The notes: generated by a model not told the origin, from the letters alone. DNA of 64,000 bases from Mycobacteroides saopaulense (GCF_001456355.1 NZ_CP010271.1:1674001-1738000); one strand, 5' to 3'; shown: positions 27,085 to 36,003, counted from the stretch's first letter. Made by a program: numbers and translations.

Positions 27085-27420
27085 ATGCGGACCAAGATCC
27101 AGATCATCGTGGTACTCGGTGTAGTCGCCGGCGCTCTCGGCATGGCAGCGCCCGTTCAGGCAAAGCCGCGAGACTGCACGGTCTCCGAGGAAGCTCGGCT
27201 CGACGCGGTGGAAGCGACCAAACGCGCGGAGTACCTGGAGCGCCATCCCGACGTCAACGCGGGAATGAGCAATGCCCTCAAGAACACCCCCGGCGACGGC
27301 GGCGCCAAGCACGAGGCCGTGCAGGCATACCTCGACACGAACCCCACGGCGAGGGCTGATCTGGACGCGATCCGTCAGCCGGTGCAGGACTTCAAGAACC
27401 GCTGCTGGCCAGACGGCTAG
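27085..27420 (+). CDS. hemophore-like heme-binding secreted protein (short)
   Basis: A 111-residue protein with a signal peptide ending near PVQA-KP and a mature helical domain of about 85 residues bounded by two cysteines (RDCTVSEE and KNRCW), the layout of the mycobacterial hemophore (MHB) family. It aligns well with the protein encoded at 28471-29019 (shared YL..P, AYLDTNP, LD.IRQP.....KN.C). Family members bind heme outside the cell and pass it to uptake proteins. The ATG at 27085 starts just after the relict glnE tail; longer readings would translate that relict. Confidence 0.8.
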   Translation: MRTKIQIIVVLGVVAGALGMAAPVQAKPRDCTVSEEARLDAVEATKRAEYLERHPDVNAGMSNALKNTPGDGGAKHEAVQAYLDTNPTARADLDAIRQPVQDFKNRCWPDG

Positions 27421-27423
27421 CCG

Positions 27424-27792
27424 TCAGGCGCGGTCGTGGAGCGTCACCTGGTAGCCGTCGGGATCGGCGAAGGTGAAGGTGCGACCGAAAGGGCCGTCGA
27501 TCGGTGCGGAGACGATGGTGTGGCCGTCGGCGACCAGGGCGTCGTGAATGGCCTGCACATCTGTGGCGTGCAACCAGATTGCGGCACCGATACCGGGCTG
27601 GGCAATGGACGTGATATCCGTGCCGGGAATGACGTCGCGTAGCGCGAAGGCGATCGGTTTCGTCTCGAAGACTACGGCATGCGGTGGTCCTGCCGGCGAG
27701 CGGACGAGGCCGAGGTACTGCTCGTAAAAGGCTTGCGACGCACTGAGGTTACGTGCCTGAAGTGAGATGAAATCTGGGCCGGTGACGGGCAT
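27424..27792 (-). CDS. VOC family (glyoxalase/bleomycin-resistance-like) protein
   Basis: A 122-residue VOC protein with paired beta-alpha-beta-beta-beta modules: DFISLQARNLSASQAFYEQYLGL at the front and the C-terminal GRTFTFADPDGYQVTLHD typical of the family. The substrate is not predictable. It is transcribed away from the MarR gene at 27855, with two palindromic operators between them, so MarR very likely represses it. Its stop lies 3 bp from the stop of the hemophore gene. Confidence 0.9.
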   Translation of the reverse strand: MPVTGPDFISLQARNLSASQAFYEQYLGLVRSPAGPPHAVVFETKPIAFALRDVIPGTDITSIAQPGIGAAIWLHATDVQAIHDALVADGHTIVSAPIDGPFGRTFTFADPDGYQVTLHDRA

Positions 27793-27810
27793 GGGAACGC
27801 TCCTTTATTC

Positions 27811-27828
27811 ATGTCAGTTTACTGACAT
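27811..27828. promoter_or_regulatory. MarR operator 1
   Basis: ATGTCAG-TTTA-CTGACAT: perfect 7-bp arms, in the divergent spacer between the VOC and MarR genes. It shares both arms with operator 2; the centres are 28 bp apart. It lies about 19 bp before the VOC start codon. Confidence 0.75.
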
Positions 27829-27838
27829 GAATAAATCT

Positions 27839-27856
27839 ATGTCAGAATTCTGACAT
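27839..27856. promoter_or_regulatory. MarR operator 2
   Basis: ATGTCAGAATTCTGACAT is an 18-bp perfect palindrome with the same arms as operator 1. It overlaps the first two bases of the MarR start codon, which suggests autorepression by blocking the promoter or start. Confidence 0.78.
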
Positions 27857-28310
27857 GAGTCAAGATGGTGTGGGTGTCGACTTAGAGACCTCGCTGGGCT
27901 ACCTGCTCAAAGAGACGTCGAGCGCTTTGCGCACGGCCATGGAGGAGGTGCTACGGCCGCTAGGGATGAGCATCACGCACTACTCGTGCCTCGAGTTGTT
28001 GGCGCAGCGCCCGGGGCTTTCGAACTCCGAGCTCGCACGGAGGGCATTCGTGACGCGGCAGACGATGAATGTGCTGTTGCAGAATCTGGAACGAGACGGC
28101 TATGTGACCAGGCCCGCAGAAGCTCCTGTGGGCAAGGTGCTTCCCGTCCGGCTCACGCCTCGAGGCAGACGCTGCCTGGAGAAGGCGACCGTCGCGGTCC
28201 GCTCCGTCGAACTCAGAATGCTGGCCGGTATGACCCAGACCGAACAGTCGGACGCGTTCCGCCTCCTGCGGCGCATGATTCACGCCCTGCGGGACGGCGG
28301 CGGCTCTTAG
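27855..28310 (+). CDS. MarR family transcriptional regulator
   Basis: A 151-residue winged-helix repressor. The recognition helix region is LSNSELARRAFVTRQTMNVLLQNLERDGYV, with the wing around GKVLPVRLTPRGR. It faces the VOC gene across two matched palindromes, one of which covers its own start, so it most likely represses both genes until a ligand (perhaps a reactive small molecule detoxified by the VOC protein) releases it. Confidence 0.93.
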   Translation: MSQDGVGVDLETSLGYLLKETSSALRTAMEEVLRPLGMSITHYSCLELLAQRPGLSNSELARRAFVTRQTMNVLLQNLERDGYVTRPAEAPVGKVLPVRLTPRGRRCLEKATVAVRSVELRMLAGMTQTEQSDAFRLLRRMIHALRDGGGS

Positions 28311-28470
28311 TCCGAGGCAGTGTCCGACCCGCTGAACAACAGCGCTGTAATTTACGGCACGCTTCTCATGGTTTCTTAACGTTCAAGCCATGACCGTCCA
28401 ACCAACGCTCGATAGCGTCCCGGACGGGCCGGCACCTCGTCGGCTGTAACGCTGAACAAGGAGTTACTCC

Positions 28471-29019
28471 ATGAAGTTCACCTCTGCTGTCCTCAGTGGT
28501 GTCGTTGGCGCAGGTGCCGTGGCCAGTGCCCTGGCATTCGCAGGTGCCGCCGGCGCTGCCCCCGGCCAGTGCACCGCCGCTGAGTTCGCCCGCACCCACT
28601 CGACCGTGTCGAGCCAGGTGGCGAGCTACTTGGACAAGAACCCCACGATCAATGACGGCATCACCAAGGCCGCCAAGGCCGCGCCGGAGGGCGAGCGCCG
28701 TGAAGCCATCAAGACCTACCTCGATGGCCAGCCCGCCGCCAAGGCCGAGCTCGACAAGATCCGTCAGCCGCTGACCAGCCTGAAGAACAGCTGTGGCGCG
28801 GACACCGACGACGCCACCCCGGCCGCGCCCGCCGGGCTGGTCGGTCAGCCCGCACAGCCGGCCGAACAGCCTGCGGCCCCGGCTGAGCAGCCGCAGCAGC
28901 CGTGGAACCCCTTCGCGCCGCAGCAGCCGGCCGAGGAGACCGCCAACACCCAGCAGGCCACCCCGGCCGCACCGGCCGCTCCGAACGTCACCGCGGTGGT
29001 TGATCAGCAGGACGTCTAA
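28471..29019 (+). CDS. hemophore-like heme-binding secreted protein with Pro/Ala-rich tail
   Basis: A 182-residue protein: signal peptide ending near GAAGAA, a ~80-residue hemophore-type helical domain bounded by cysteines (GQCTAAEFAR and KNSCG), then a long Pro/Ala/Gln-rich tail (AAPAGLVGQPAQPAEQ and repeats) that probably sits in the cell wall. It is a paralogue of the shorter protein at 27085. The start has a clear AAGGAG ribosome site 6 nt upstream. The 160-bp spacer before it contains no other feature I can support. Confidence 0.85.
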   Translation: MKFTSAVLSGVVGAGAVASALAFAGAAGAAPGQCTAAEFARTHSTVSSQVASYLDKNPTINDGITKAAKAAPEGERREAIKTYLDGQPAAKAELDKIRQPLTSLKNSCGADTDDATPAAPAGLVGQPAQPAEQPAAPAEQPQQPWNPFAPQQPAEETANTQQATPAAPAAPNVTAVVDQQDV

Positions 29020-29056
29020 CAACATCTTTGGGTGGGCGGCTTAGCCTTATGTGGCG

Positions 29057-29767
29057 ATGACACAGGAAACTACCGCCCGTCACAAGGTGTTGATGGTCGA
29101 TGACGACCCGGACGTTCGGAACTCGGTAGCCCGCGGGCTACGTCACTCGGGTTTCGACGTCCGGGTCGCTGTCGATGGCCGCGACGCGCTTACCCAGCTT
29201 GCGGCCGATGAGCCCGACGCCCTGGTGCTCGATGTGCAGATGCCCGAGCTGGACGGGGTGGCAGTGGTTACCGCACTGCGGGCCTTGGGTAATGACATTC
29301 CGATCTGCGTGCTCAGCGCACGCGACACCGTCAACGATCGGATCGCCGGCCTGGAGGCCGGCGCCGACGACTATCTGACGAAACCGTTCGACCTCGGCGA
29401 GCTGGTGGCGCGTCTGCGCGCGCTGTTGCGCCGCCGCGGCGCCGGTGCCGGTGGCCTGGCTACCTCTGCCATCACCGTCGGGCAGGTGACGGTCGACGTG
29501 GCCCGCCGGCTGGTTTTCAGTAACGGAGAGCGCGTCGAGCTGAGCAAGCGAGAGTTCGATTTGCTGGTGGTGCTGGCCGAGAACACCGGAGTGGTGCTGA
29601 GCCGCACCCGACTGTTGGAACTGGTGTGGGGCTATGACTTTGACGTCGAGACCAATGTGGCCGACGTCTTCGTCAGCTACCTGCGCCGCAAGCTGGAAAA
29701 CGGGGGAGCCGCACGGGTCATCCATACCGTCAGAGGTGTGGGATACGTGATGAGGGAAGAGGCGTGA
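29057..29767 (+). CDS. OmpR-family response regulator, PrrA-like
   Basis: A 236-residue response regulator. The receiver has the DDD acidic pocket (VDDDPDV), phospho-acceptor Asp in [12 protein letters not shown], Thr/Ser in CVLSARD and Lys in YLTKPFDL. The C-terminal winged helix has [14 protein letters not shown] and [10 protein letters not shown]...[10 protein letters not shown]. It is most like PrrA of M. tuberculosis by memory. The start at 29057 is preferred to GTG 29051. The sensor gene starts within its stop codon (GTGA). Confidence 0.93.
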   Translation: MTQETTARHKVLMVDDDPDVRNSVARGLRHSGFDVRVAVDGRDALTQLAADEPDALVLDVQMPELDGVAVVTALRALGNDIPICVLSARDTVNDRIAGLEAGADDYLTKPFDLGELVARLRALLRRRGAGAGGLATSAITVGQVTVDVARRLVFSNGERVELSKREFDLLVVLAENTGVVLSRTRLLELVWGYDFDVETNVADVFVSYLRRKLENGGAARVIHTVRGVGYVMREEA

Positions 29768-31053
29768 AACGCTCGCTCTCGCTGCGTACCCGCGTCGCGG
29801 TCGCGGCCTTCCTGGCCGCGGGCCTGGTGGTCGCGCTCATCGGCATCGTGGCCGGTATCGCGCTGGTGCGCAACGACACCCGACAGCTCGACCGGCGTCT
29901 GGACATGCTGACGGATGCGGTCCAGGCCACCACCCGTCATGGCGAGACCACCTTCGTGCTGACCGTCCGGGACTCCAAGAGCGGAGGCCTGGTGATCTTC
30001 CGCGGCGTCGAGTTGCCGAGGCTGCCGTTGGGGACGGGGAATGTGACTGTCGGCGACGTGAACTACCGGGTGCGGACCATCGAGAATCCGGAAGAGCAGA
30101 CCGTGATTTCCCTGGGGACGCGGTCGGACACGGTGTTGGTCAACCACCGGGGAATCCCGGTCTTCGTCGCGTTGGGTGTGCTGTCGATGCTGCTGGCCGG
30201 AGGATTCGCGTGGCTGTTCGCCGGTCGCGCGGTACGGCCGCTACACCAGCTCACCGACCAGACCCGCCAGCTGGACACCGATGGCCTGCACGTGGCCGCC
30301 GTGCGCGGTGCCCGCGAGGCAGAGGAACTCGCCGACGCCATGGCCGCCATGCTCGGCCGGGTCTCGGCGGCGCAGTCCGAGACCACCAAATCGCTTCTGG
30401 CGGCGCGTGATTTCGCCGCCAGTGCTGCCCACGAGCTGCGCACCCCGCTCACCGCGATGCGTGCCGACCTGGATACCCTGCGTGCGCACGACCTGTCGGA
30501 TGAGGAACGCACCGAGGTCATCGGTGACCTGCAGCGCGCGCAACGGCGCGTCGAGGCCACCATTACCGCGCTAGGGCAGCTGGCCTCCGGCGACCTGGCC
30601 CGCCCCGAGGACCGCGAACTGGTGGACATCGCCGATCTGCTGGACCGGGTGGCGGGGGATGCGTTGATGCACCGGGCCGACACCCCGGAAATCACCGTCA
30701 ACGTCGACGACGGCGGTGTGGTGCTGGGTTGGCCCGACGGGCTCCGGCTGGCCGTGGACAACTTGGTGCGCAACGCCATCAACCATGGCAACGCCAAACA
30801 TATTGTGCTGTCAGCGAATCGGGTCGATGATCGGTTGGTCATCGAGGTTGACGACGATGGCGCCGGACTGCCCGAGGCCGACCGGCAGCGGGTGCTGGGC
30901 CGGTTCGAACGCGGCCCCGGTGCCAAGCCGGGCGGGCTGGGGTTGGGACTGGCCCTCGTCGCGCAGCAGGCCGCGCTGCATGGGGGAGACGTGGTGCTGT
31001 CGGCCAGCCCGTTGGGCGGTCTGCGCGCGACGCTGACGATCGCGGCAAAATAG
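29764..31053 (+). CDS. sensor histidine kinase, PrrB-like
   Basis: A 429-residue membrane kinase: two transmembrane segments (residues ~12-38 and ~137-157) around a small sensor loop, a HAMP segment ([15 protein letters not shown]), the HisKA box [15 protein letters not shown] with the phospho-accepting His, and an ATPase domain ([28 protein letters not shown]). It is translationally coupled to the regulator. The PrrB resemblance is strong through the HAMP and HisKA region; the signal sensed is unknown. Confidence 0.93.
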   Translation: MKRSLSLRTRVAVAAFLAAGLVVALIGIVAGIALVRNDTRQLDRRLDMLTDAVQATTRHGETTFVLTVRDSKSGGLVIFRGVELPRLPLGTGNVTVGDVNYRVRTIENPEEQTVISLGTRSDTVLVNHRGIPVFVALGVLSMLLAGGFAWLFAGRAVRPLHQLTDQTRQLDTDGLHVAAVRGAREAEELADAMAAMLGRVSAAQSETTKSLLAARDFAASAAHELRTPLTAMRADLDTLRAHDLSDEERTEVIGDLQRAQRRVEATITALGQLASGDLARPEDRELVDIADLLDRVAGDALMHRADTPEITVNVDDGGVVLGWPDGLRLAVDNLVRNAINHGNAKHIVLSANRVDDRLVIEVDDDGAGLPEADRQRVLGRFERGPGAKPGGLGLGLALVAQQAALHGGDVVLSASPLGGLRATLTIAAK

Positions 31054-31063
31054 GACGCGGCAG

Positions 31064-31567
31064 TTAGTTCTTGCGCGACCCGTACTTGGTGAGCCATTCG
31101 CGGGCCTCGTCGGGCAGATTGCCCGACGCCTCGGCCGCCTTGCACCAGCGCCGCACCATCTTGACCATGTTGGCGGGGTTGTAGGCGTCCTCCTGTTGCG
31201 ACCACAGCCCGTCCCCGGCGTAGTGCAGCACGGTCAGGTTCGGCTCGCCCCAGTGCTCGCCGTCGCCCGGATCGCTCATCACATTGTCGATTTCGCAAAC
31301 CACCCAACCCTTTTCGGGGTCGAACACCGTCCAGGTGGCGGGCAGGCTCGGCATGTGGTTGCCGGGGAACTCGGCCATGACCGCCGTGATGTACTGGCGA
31401 ATGGCCTCTTTGCCCTGCAGTCGGCCCACCACGTGCTCGATGTAGAGGGCGTCCTCGGTGTACATCTCGGCGTAGGGGTTCCAGTCGCCGGTCTCGATAC
31501 AGCGATGAACCGTGGCCTGGTGTTGCGCGAACGCTTCTTCGAGTTCGGCGCGGCTGAATGATGGCAT
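31064..31567 (-). CDS. NTF2-like (SnoaL-type) protein
   Basis: A 167-residue protein of the cone-shaped NTF2 fold: an N-terminal helix pair (AQHQATVHRCIETGDW), then MYTEDALYIEHVVGRLQG and a beta-sheet with LTVLHYAGDGLWSQQEDAYNP. Such proteins may be small enzymes or binding domains; no substrate can be named. The ATG at 31567 has TACCTT 6 nt upstream (leaderless layout). The gene is head-to-head with the EEP gene, whose -10 box overlaps this one. Confidence 0.82.
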   Translation of the reverse strand: MPSFSRAELEEAFAQHQATVHRCIETGDWNPYAEMYTEDALYIEHVVGRLQGKEAIRQYITAVMAEFPGNHMPSLPATWTVFDPEKGWVVCEIDNVMSDPGDGEHWGEPNLTVLHYAGDGLWSQQEDAYNPANMVKMVRRWCKAAEASGNLPDEAREWLTKYGSRKN

Positions 31568-31573
31568 CAACAT

Positions 31574-31583
31574 AAGGTACCGT
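31574..31583. promoter_or_regulatory. overlapping back-to-back -10 boxes of two leaderless promoters
   Basis: On the minus strand TACCTT (31579-31574) is 6 nt before the ATG at 31567. On the plus strand TACCGT (31578-31583) is 7 nt before the GTG at 31591. The two hexamers share the TA at 31578-31579, so polymerase could not occupy both at once. Confidence 0.5.
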
Positions 31584-31590
31584 CCCTGAG

Positions 31591-32547
31591 GTGCGAGGAC
31601 GGACCGCCGTGGGGGCGCTGGGTTGGCTGCTGGCCGTCGCCGCGGTCTTGGCTATCGCATCGCGCTGGGCGCGGTCCAGTTGGTCGCCCCTGATCGGGCT
31701 GACTGCTGGCATGCCCGTCACATGTCTGCTGATGGTCGTGGGGCTGCTGCTGTTTCTGGCGGTGCGGCAATGGTGGGGTGTGCTCGCCGCGACCGTGGTG
31801 ATCGCCTTGCAGGTGCTGGCCCTCGCGCCGCTGTATCTACCTGACAGCCATCCGCAGGGGACCGTGGTCACCGTGATGCAGACCAATCTGCGTTTCGGTG
31901 CCGGTGATGCCGGCGCGGTGGTGGCCGCGATTCGTGAACACGATGTGGGCGTGGTGACCGTTGACGAGCTGACCGCAGAAGCCCGAACCAAACTTGTTGC
32001 CGCGGGTATCGATTCAGTGCTCCCGTATTCGTACACCATCACCGAGCCGAAGGCTGCGGGCACCGGGATCTGGAGCCGATACCCGTTGACGCCTGTGCAT
32101 CAGGATGATCAGAGCTTTGCCATGCGGCAGATCTGGGCCGAAGCCGAGATACCCGACGCGGGCCCCGTCATGCTCGTTGCCGTGCATACCCGGCCGCCCG
32201 ACAAGGACATGAGTTCACCGGGCTGGCTAGCCGAACTGGACACCACCGGACGACAGCTGCAGGCGTTGCGTCCCGATGTGAAAGTCATTGTCGGCGGGGA
32301 TTTCAACGCCACTTACGACCATTTCGTGTTCCGGCAGATCCTCACGGGCGGCTTCGCCGATGCGGTGGATCAGGCTGGTTCGGGCTGGTTGCCCACCTGG
32401 CGCGAAGGGCGTTGGTACACCAGGCTGATCGGGATCGACCACGTGCTGACTCGCGGCGCGACCGCCACTTCGGTGAGCACCCAGGAGATCTATGGCACCG
32501 ATCACCGGGCGCTCATCGCCACGGTAGTAGTGCCTAGCTCTTCTTGA
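31591..32547 (+). CDS. membrane-anchored endonuclease/exonuclease/phosphatase (EEP) family protein
   Basis: A 318-residue protein with three N-terminal transmembrane helices (residues ~5-80), then an EEP hydrolase domain facing outward: QTNLRFG, DELT in the usual metal-Glu region, VGGDFNAT, IDHVLTRG and the catalytic GTDHRAL. The family includes nucleases and inositol or lipid phosphatases; the membrane anchor favours an envelope substrate. GTG at 31591 is set by the leaderless -10. Its 3' end overlaps the convergent DoxX gene by 14 bp. Confidence 0.88.
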   Translation: MRGRTAVGALGWLLAVAAVLAIASRWARSSWSPLIGLTAGMPVTCLLMVVGLLLFLAVRQWWGVLAATVVIALQVLALAPLYLPDSHPQGTVVTVMQTNLRFGAGDAGAVVAAIREHDVGVVTVDELTAEARTKLVAAGIDSVLPYSYTITEPKAAGTGIWSRYPLTPVHQDDQSFAMRQIWAEAEIPDAGPVMLVAVHTRPPDKDMSSPGWLAELDTTGRQLQALRPDVKVIVGGDFNATYDHFVFRQILTGGFADAVDQAGSGWLPTWREGRWYTRLIGIDHVLTRGATATSVSTQEIYGTDHRALIATVVVPSSS

Positions 32548-32944
32548 GTGCCGCGTCGATAGACAGCGATCCGCCGCCGGTGAAAACCAACAGGAAAAAC
32601 GCCCAGCAGAACACGGCGGCCAACTCGCCGCCGTTCTCGATCGGCAGCAGCCCCGCGGACTGGTGCTGGGAGAAGTAGGCGAACGCCATGGTGCCCGAGG
32701 CGATGAACGCCGCTATCCGGGTCCCCGCGCCGAACAGAATTGCGACGCCGGTGAGGAACTCAAGGGCGCCTGCCCACCAGCCCAGTGACCACGACTCCAC
32801 CGGGGGCATCGACGCGAGGTCGGGCCAGCGGAACAGGGTCGCGGTGCCGTGGACCGTGAACAGGAAACCGAACACAATCCGAAACAGGGACAGGACAACG
32901 GGCGTGGCGCCGTCGAGCTTGGCGACTGAGCTGGAGGAGGCCAT
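32534..32944 (-). CDS. DoxX family membrane protein (copy 1)
   Basis: A 136-residue four-helix membrane protein with the DoxX pattern (LSLFRIVFGFLFTVHGTATL, then WWAGALEFLTGVAILFGAGTR and AFAYFSQHQ). It is the same length as, and clearly homologous to, the gene at 32979-33389, which precedes it on the same strand with 34 bp between them. DoxX proteins are linked to redox and thiol stress in mycobacteria. The start at 32944 is chosen by alignment with its twin. Confidence 0.88.
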   Translation of the reverse strand: MASSSSVAKLDGATPVVLSLFRIVFGFLFTVHGTATLFRWPDLASMPPVESWSLGWWAGALEFLTGVAILFGAGTRIAAFIASGTMAFAYFSQHQSAGLLPIENGGELAAVFCWAFFLLVFTGGGSLSIDAALKKS

Positions 32945-32978
32945 GGCCAGGATGCTAAACCAATTCTCGCGGAACGAC

Positions 32979-33389
32979 TTAGCGCTTAGCGCGGGTAATG
33001 AATCGATCCAGGGACAGCGCCCCGCCGCCGGTGAACACCAGGAGAAGGAAGGCCCAGCTGTACAGCGCGGCTGGCTCGCCGTTGTTCTGGATAGGCAGCA
33101 GGCCCTCGGGCTGGTGGTAGGTGAAGTACGCGACGGCCATCGCGCCGGATGACACGAACGCCGCCAGCCGGGTACCCAGGCCGAGGACGATCGCCGCTCC
33201 GCCAACGAATTCGATGATTCCGGCCCACCAAGGCAGGGTGCCCACAGACTGCAGGTATGAGGCCAGCGGCCAGCCGAACAGGTGGGAGGTTCCGTGCAGG
33301 AAGAACAGGAACCCCACCACGATCCGGAATGCGGACAGGACGACCGGCGTCAGGCCGGTGAGCTTGTTTTCGATATCAGCGAGAGCCAT
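32979..33389 (-). CDS. DoxX family membrane protein (copy 2)
   Basis: A 136-residue DoxX protein, tandem paralogue of the next gene (shared LTPVVLSAFRIVVGFLFFLHG/ATPVVLSLFRIVFGFLF, WWAGIIEFVGG, LLPIQNNGE/LLPIENGGE, LVFTGGG). Four transmembrane helices are evident. The start at 33389 has TATTGT 7 nt upstream, a leaderless layout, so it probably has its own promoter although hchA lies only 38 bp upstream on the same strand. Confidence 0.9.
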   Translation of the reverse strand: MALADIENKLTGLTPVVLSAFRIVVGFLFFLHGTSHLFGWPLASYLQSVGTLPWWAGIIEFVGGAAIVLGLGTRLAAFVSSGAMAVAYFTYHQPEGLLPIQNNGEPAALYSWAFLLLVFTGGGALSLDRFITRAKR

Positions 33390-33396
33390 GCGCTTA

Positions 33397-33402
33397 ACAA
33401 TA
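33397..33402 (-). promoter_or_regulatory. -10 box (TATTGT) of a leaderless promoter for the DoxX pair
   Basis: Minus-strand TATTGT ends 7 nt before the ATG at 33389. It lies between the stop of hchA and the first DoxX gene. Confidence 0.5.
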
Positions 33403-33427
33403 GGACCATGGTCCGCTTTATTCCTGC

Positions 33428-34342
33428 TTACCCGCCGGAGACGGCCTTCACCAGGGTGTCTGCCGCCAACAGTCCGAGATTGTTGGAGGCCAGCGGGCTG
33501 TCGCCGGTGAGTAGTTTGCGATCGGCGTGTGTTTGCCCGGTGATTCCGGTGTTGAGAATCGTGACGCCCTGCTTGCGCAGATTCTCCCCGACGAGCCACG
33601 GCATTTGACCTGGGATGTAACCGATTTCGATGTTCACTCCGGTGTCCAGACTGTCTGGGAACACGCACAGGCTGTATCCCTGGAAGGGTGACTCGTCGCG
33701 ATCCAGGCCGGCGGCGAGCAATGCTCCCGGGCCATGGCAGAGGGTGATGATGTATTTGTCGTACTCCAGCGCCCAGTCCAGCACCGTCCGTACTTCTTCG
33801 CTATCGGGGATGCCCAGCAGCACGCCATGCCCACCTGGGATGAACACGGCGAGGTAATCGGAGTCCGGGCCCAGGGCGTCGGCAATGACGTGTGAGAGCT
33901 TCTGGGGTTTCTTGAGTTTCGTGGAAAGCTCGGAATAGGTGTTCAGCACCGCCTCGTCCTGGCGGGGCATTGCCCAGAGCTCCAGCTTGGCGGGACTGCC
34001 CGATACCGTCGCCACGTCGATGCCGAACCCCGCGGCCTTCAGATGGTGCAGGGGCAGCAGCATCTCGACGGGGTGGTTTCCGGTGGAGAACATGGTGTCG
34101 TTCTGCATGAGCATGTAGCGCTCTTCGGTGGCGATCATGAGGATCTTCCAGCGGCCACCGGTGTAGGCGTTCTCGTGACGAACGCCGTCGAAATCGGTCT
34201 TGGACGGCACGTACTGGCTCAGTGAGTACGGCGACGGAAAGTAGGCGTTGTCTTCGGCAGGGTCTGGGACGGGGGTCCGGCTCAGTTCATCGGCTGCGTT
34301 CGGCACGAGATTCCACGCTCCTCGAAAAGTTAGACGGGACAT
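33428..34342 (-). CDS. hchA: DJ-1/PfpI family protein, HchA (Hsp31) type
   Basis: A 304-residue protein of the Hsp31/glyoxalase III branch. The nucleophile elbow is [13 protein letters not shown], with Cys-His as in E. coli HchA. Further blocks are [19 protein letters not shown] and [17 protein letters not shown]. It should convert methylglyoxal to lactate without a cofactor and/or deglycate proteins and act as a holding chaperone. It is upstream of the DoxX pair; together with the nearby VOC gene this part of the accessory block has a carbonyl/oxidative-stress flavour. Confidence 0.9.
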   Translation of the reverse strand: MSRLTFRGAWNLVPNAADELSRTPVPDPAEDNAYFPSPYSLSQYVPSKTDFDGVRHENAYTGGRWKILMIATEERYMLMQNDTMFSTGNHPVEMLLPLHHLKAAGFGIDVATVSGSPAKLELWAMPRQDEAVLNTYSELSTKLKKPQKLSHVIADALGPDSDYLAVFIPGGHGVLLGIPDSEEVRTVLDWALEYDKYIITLCHGPGALLAAGLDRDESPFQGYSLCVFPDSLDTGVNIEIGYIPGQMPWLVGENLRKQGVTILNTGITGQTHADRKLLTGDSPLASNNLGLLAADTLVKAVSGG

Positions 34343-34395
34343 CTATTTTCAACCTACGCCGATGCGGGATATTCCGTCGCACGATCCCGAAAACG

Positions 34396-34428
34396 ACAAG
34401 GCCCCCGGGATGTTCCCGGGGGCCTTGT
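34396..34428 (-). terminator. strong hairpin terminator downstream of glnA1
   Basis: Perfect 15-bp arms ACAAGGCCCCCGGGA / TCCCGGGGGCCTTGT with a 3-nt loop. It lies 12 bp after the glnA1 stop (minus strand), followed only by a weak T-run (CGTTTTCG), as is common for mycobacterial terminators. Confidence 0.85.
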
Positions 34429-34439
34429 GCGAAAACGAC

Positions 34440-35876
34440 TTACACGTCGAAGTACAACGCGACCTCGTACGGGTGAGGACGGATGTTGATCGGCTCGATC
34501 TCGTTCTCGCGCTTGAACGCGATCCAGGTCTCGATCAGATCGGACGTGAAAACGCCACCCTCGGTGAGGTATTCGTGGTCCTTCTCGAGGTTGTCGATCA
34601 CCGTGGCCAGGTTGGTCGGTGCCTGCGGGATGTTGGCGGCCTCCTCCGGAGGCAGCTCGTACAGGTCCTTGTCGACGGGGGCCAGCGGCTCGATCTTGTT
34701 CTTGATGCCGTCGATACCGGCCATCAGCATGGCCGCGAACGCCAGGTACGGGTTACCCGAGCTGTCCGGGCAGCGGAACTCGAGGCGCTTGGCCTTCGGG
34801 TTGTTGCCGGTGATCGGGATACGCACACACGCGGACCGGTTGCGCTGGCTGTACACCAGGTTGATCGGGGCCTCGTAGCCCGGCACCAGACGCTTGTAGG
34901 AGTTCACCGTCGGGTTGGTGAACGCCAGCAGCGACGGGGCGTGGTGCAGGATGCCGCCGATGTAGTGGCGGGCCACATCCGAGAGCCCGGCGTAGCCGGC
35001 CTCGTCGTGGAACAGCGGCTTGCCGTCCTTCCACAGGGACATGTGGGCGTGCATGCCCGATCCGTTGTCACCGAACAGTGGTTTGGGCATGAAGGTGACG
35101 GTCTTGCCGTTGGCCCAGGCGGTGTTCTTGATGATGTACTTGAACAGCAGCACGTCGTCGGCCGCGGCCAGCAGGGTGTTGAACTTGTAGTTGATCTCGG
35201 CCTGTCCGCCGGTGCCCACCTCGTGGTGACCGCGCTCCAGGGTGAAGCCGGCGTTGATCAGGTTGGTGGTCATCTCGTCGCGCAGGTCCACGAAGTGGTC
35301 GTACGGGGCGACGGGGAAGTAACCGCCCTTGGGGCGAACCTTGTAGCCGCGGTTGGGGCTGCCGTCCTCCTCGTAGGGCTCGCCGGTGTTCCACCAGCCG
35401 GCCTCGGAGTCGATCTCGTAGAAGGTGCCGTTGATCTTCGAGTCGAAGCTGACCGAGTCGAAGATGTAGAACTCTGCCTCGGCGCCGAAGTAACAGGTGT
35501 CGGCGATGCCGGTGCTGGTCAGGTACTGCTCCGCCTTGCGGGCCACGTTGCGCGGGTCACGCGAGTAGGCCTCGCGAGTGAACGGGTCGTGGACGAAGAA
35601 GTTGACGTTCAGCGTCTTGGCGGCGCGGAAAGGGTCGATCTTGGCCGTCGAGATATCGGGCAGCAGCAGCATGTCGGACTCGTGGATCGACTGGAATCCG
35701 CGCACGGAGGATCCGTCGAAGCCGAGTCCGTCTTCGAAGACGCTGGCATCGAAAGCAGATGCAGGGATAGAGAAGTGCTGCACGACGCCCGGCAGGTCAC
35801 AGAACCTGACGTCCACGTACTCGACCTTCTCGTCGGCAATGAACTTGAATACCTCGTCGGGGCTACTGAACGCCAT
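34440..35876 (-). CDS. glnA1: glutamine synthetase, GlnA1 (type I-beta, adenylylation-regulated)
   Basis: A 478-residue main glutamine synthetase. Motifs: [10 protein letters not shown] near the N-terminus, [10 protein letters not shown] (metal Glu), [30 protein letters not shown], and [11 protein letters not shown] containing the Tyr that GlnE adenylylates. The start has an AAGGAG ribosome site 5 nt upstream. A GlnR-like site lies about 90 bp before it and a strong hairpin terminator follows. In M. tuberculosis glnA1 and glnE are neighbours; here 9.7 kb of accessory genes separate them. Confidence 0.97.
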   Translation of the reverse strand: MAFSSPDEVFKFIADEKVEYVDVRFCDLPGVVQHFSIPASAFDASVFEDGLGFDGSSVRGFQSIHESDMLLLPDISTAKIDPFRAAKTLNVNFFVHDPFTREAYSRDPRNVARKAEQYLTSTGIADTCYFGAEAEFYIFDSVSFDSKINGTFYEIDSEAGWWNTGEPYEEDGSPNRGYKVRPKGGYFPVAPYDHFVDLRDEMTTNLINAGFTLERGHHEVGTGGQAEINYKFNTLLAAADDVLLFKYIIKNTAWANGKTVTFMPKPLFGDNGSGMHAHMSLWKDGKPLFHDEAGYAGLSDVARHYIGGILHHAPSLLAFTNPTVNSYKRLVPGYEAPINLVYSQRNRSACVRIPITGNNPKAKRLEFRCPDSSGNPYLAFAAMLMAGIDGIKNKIEPLAPVDKDLYELPPEEAANIPQAPTNLATVIDNLEKDHEYLTEGGVFTSDLIETWIAFKRENEIEPINIRPHPYEVALYFDV

Positions 35877-35962
35877 GCTTCTCCTTATTCCTCTTGTTCC
35901 GCTGATCCAAGACCGCGCGATGCGAACCTATGGAGCCGGTGTTGCCCGCCGGTCAACCATAT

Positions 35963-35978
35963 GTTGCGCGGATGTTAC
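35963..35978 (-). promoter_or_regulatory. GlnR-like binding site upstream of glnA1
   Basis: On the minus strand it reads GTAAC-6 nt-GCAAC, then after another 6 nt TTGAC. This matches the actinobacterial GlnR pattern gTnAC-n6-GaAAC with one mismatch. A 12-bp palindrome GTTACGCGTAAC (35974-35985) overlaps it. It is about 90 bp from the glnA1 start and 40 bp from the divergent RDD gene. Confidence 0.5.
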
Positions 35979-36003
35979 GCGTAACCACAGTTCGGTTGGC
36001 ATT

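Noticed and set aside
34248..35984. A 578-codon open frame antisense to glnA1.
   Set aside because: Valine/glycine-rich mirror of glnA1 without any motif.
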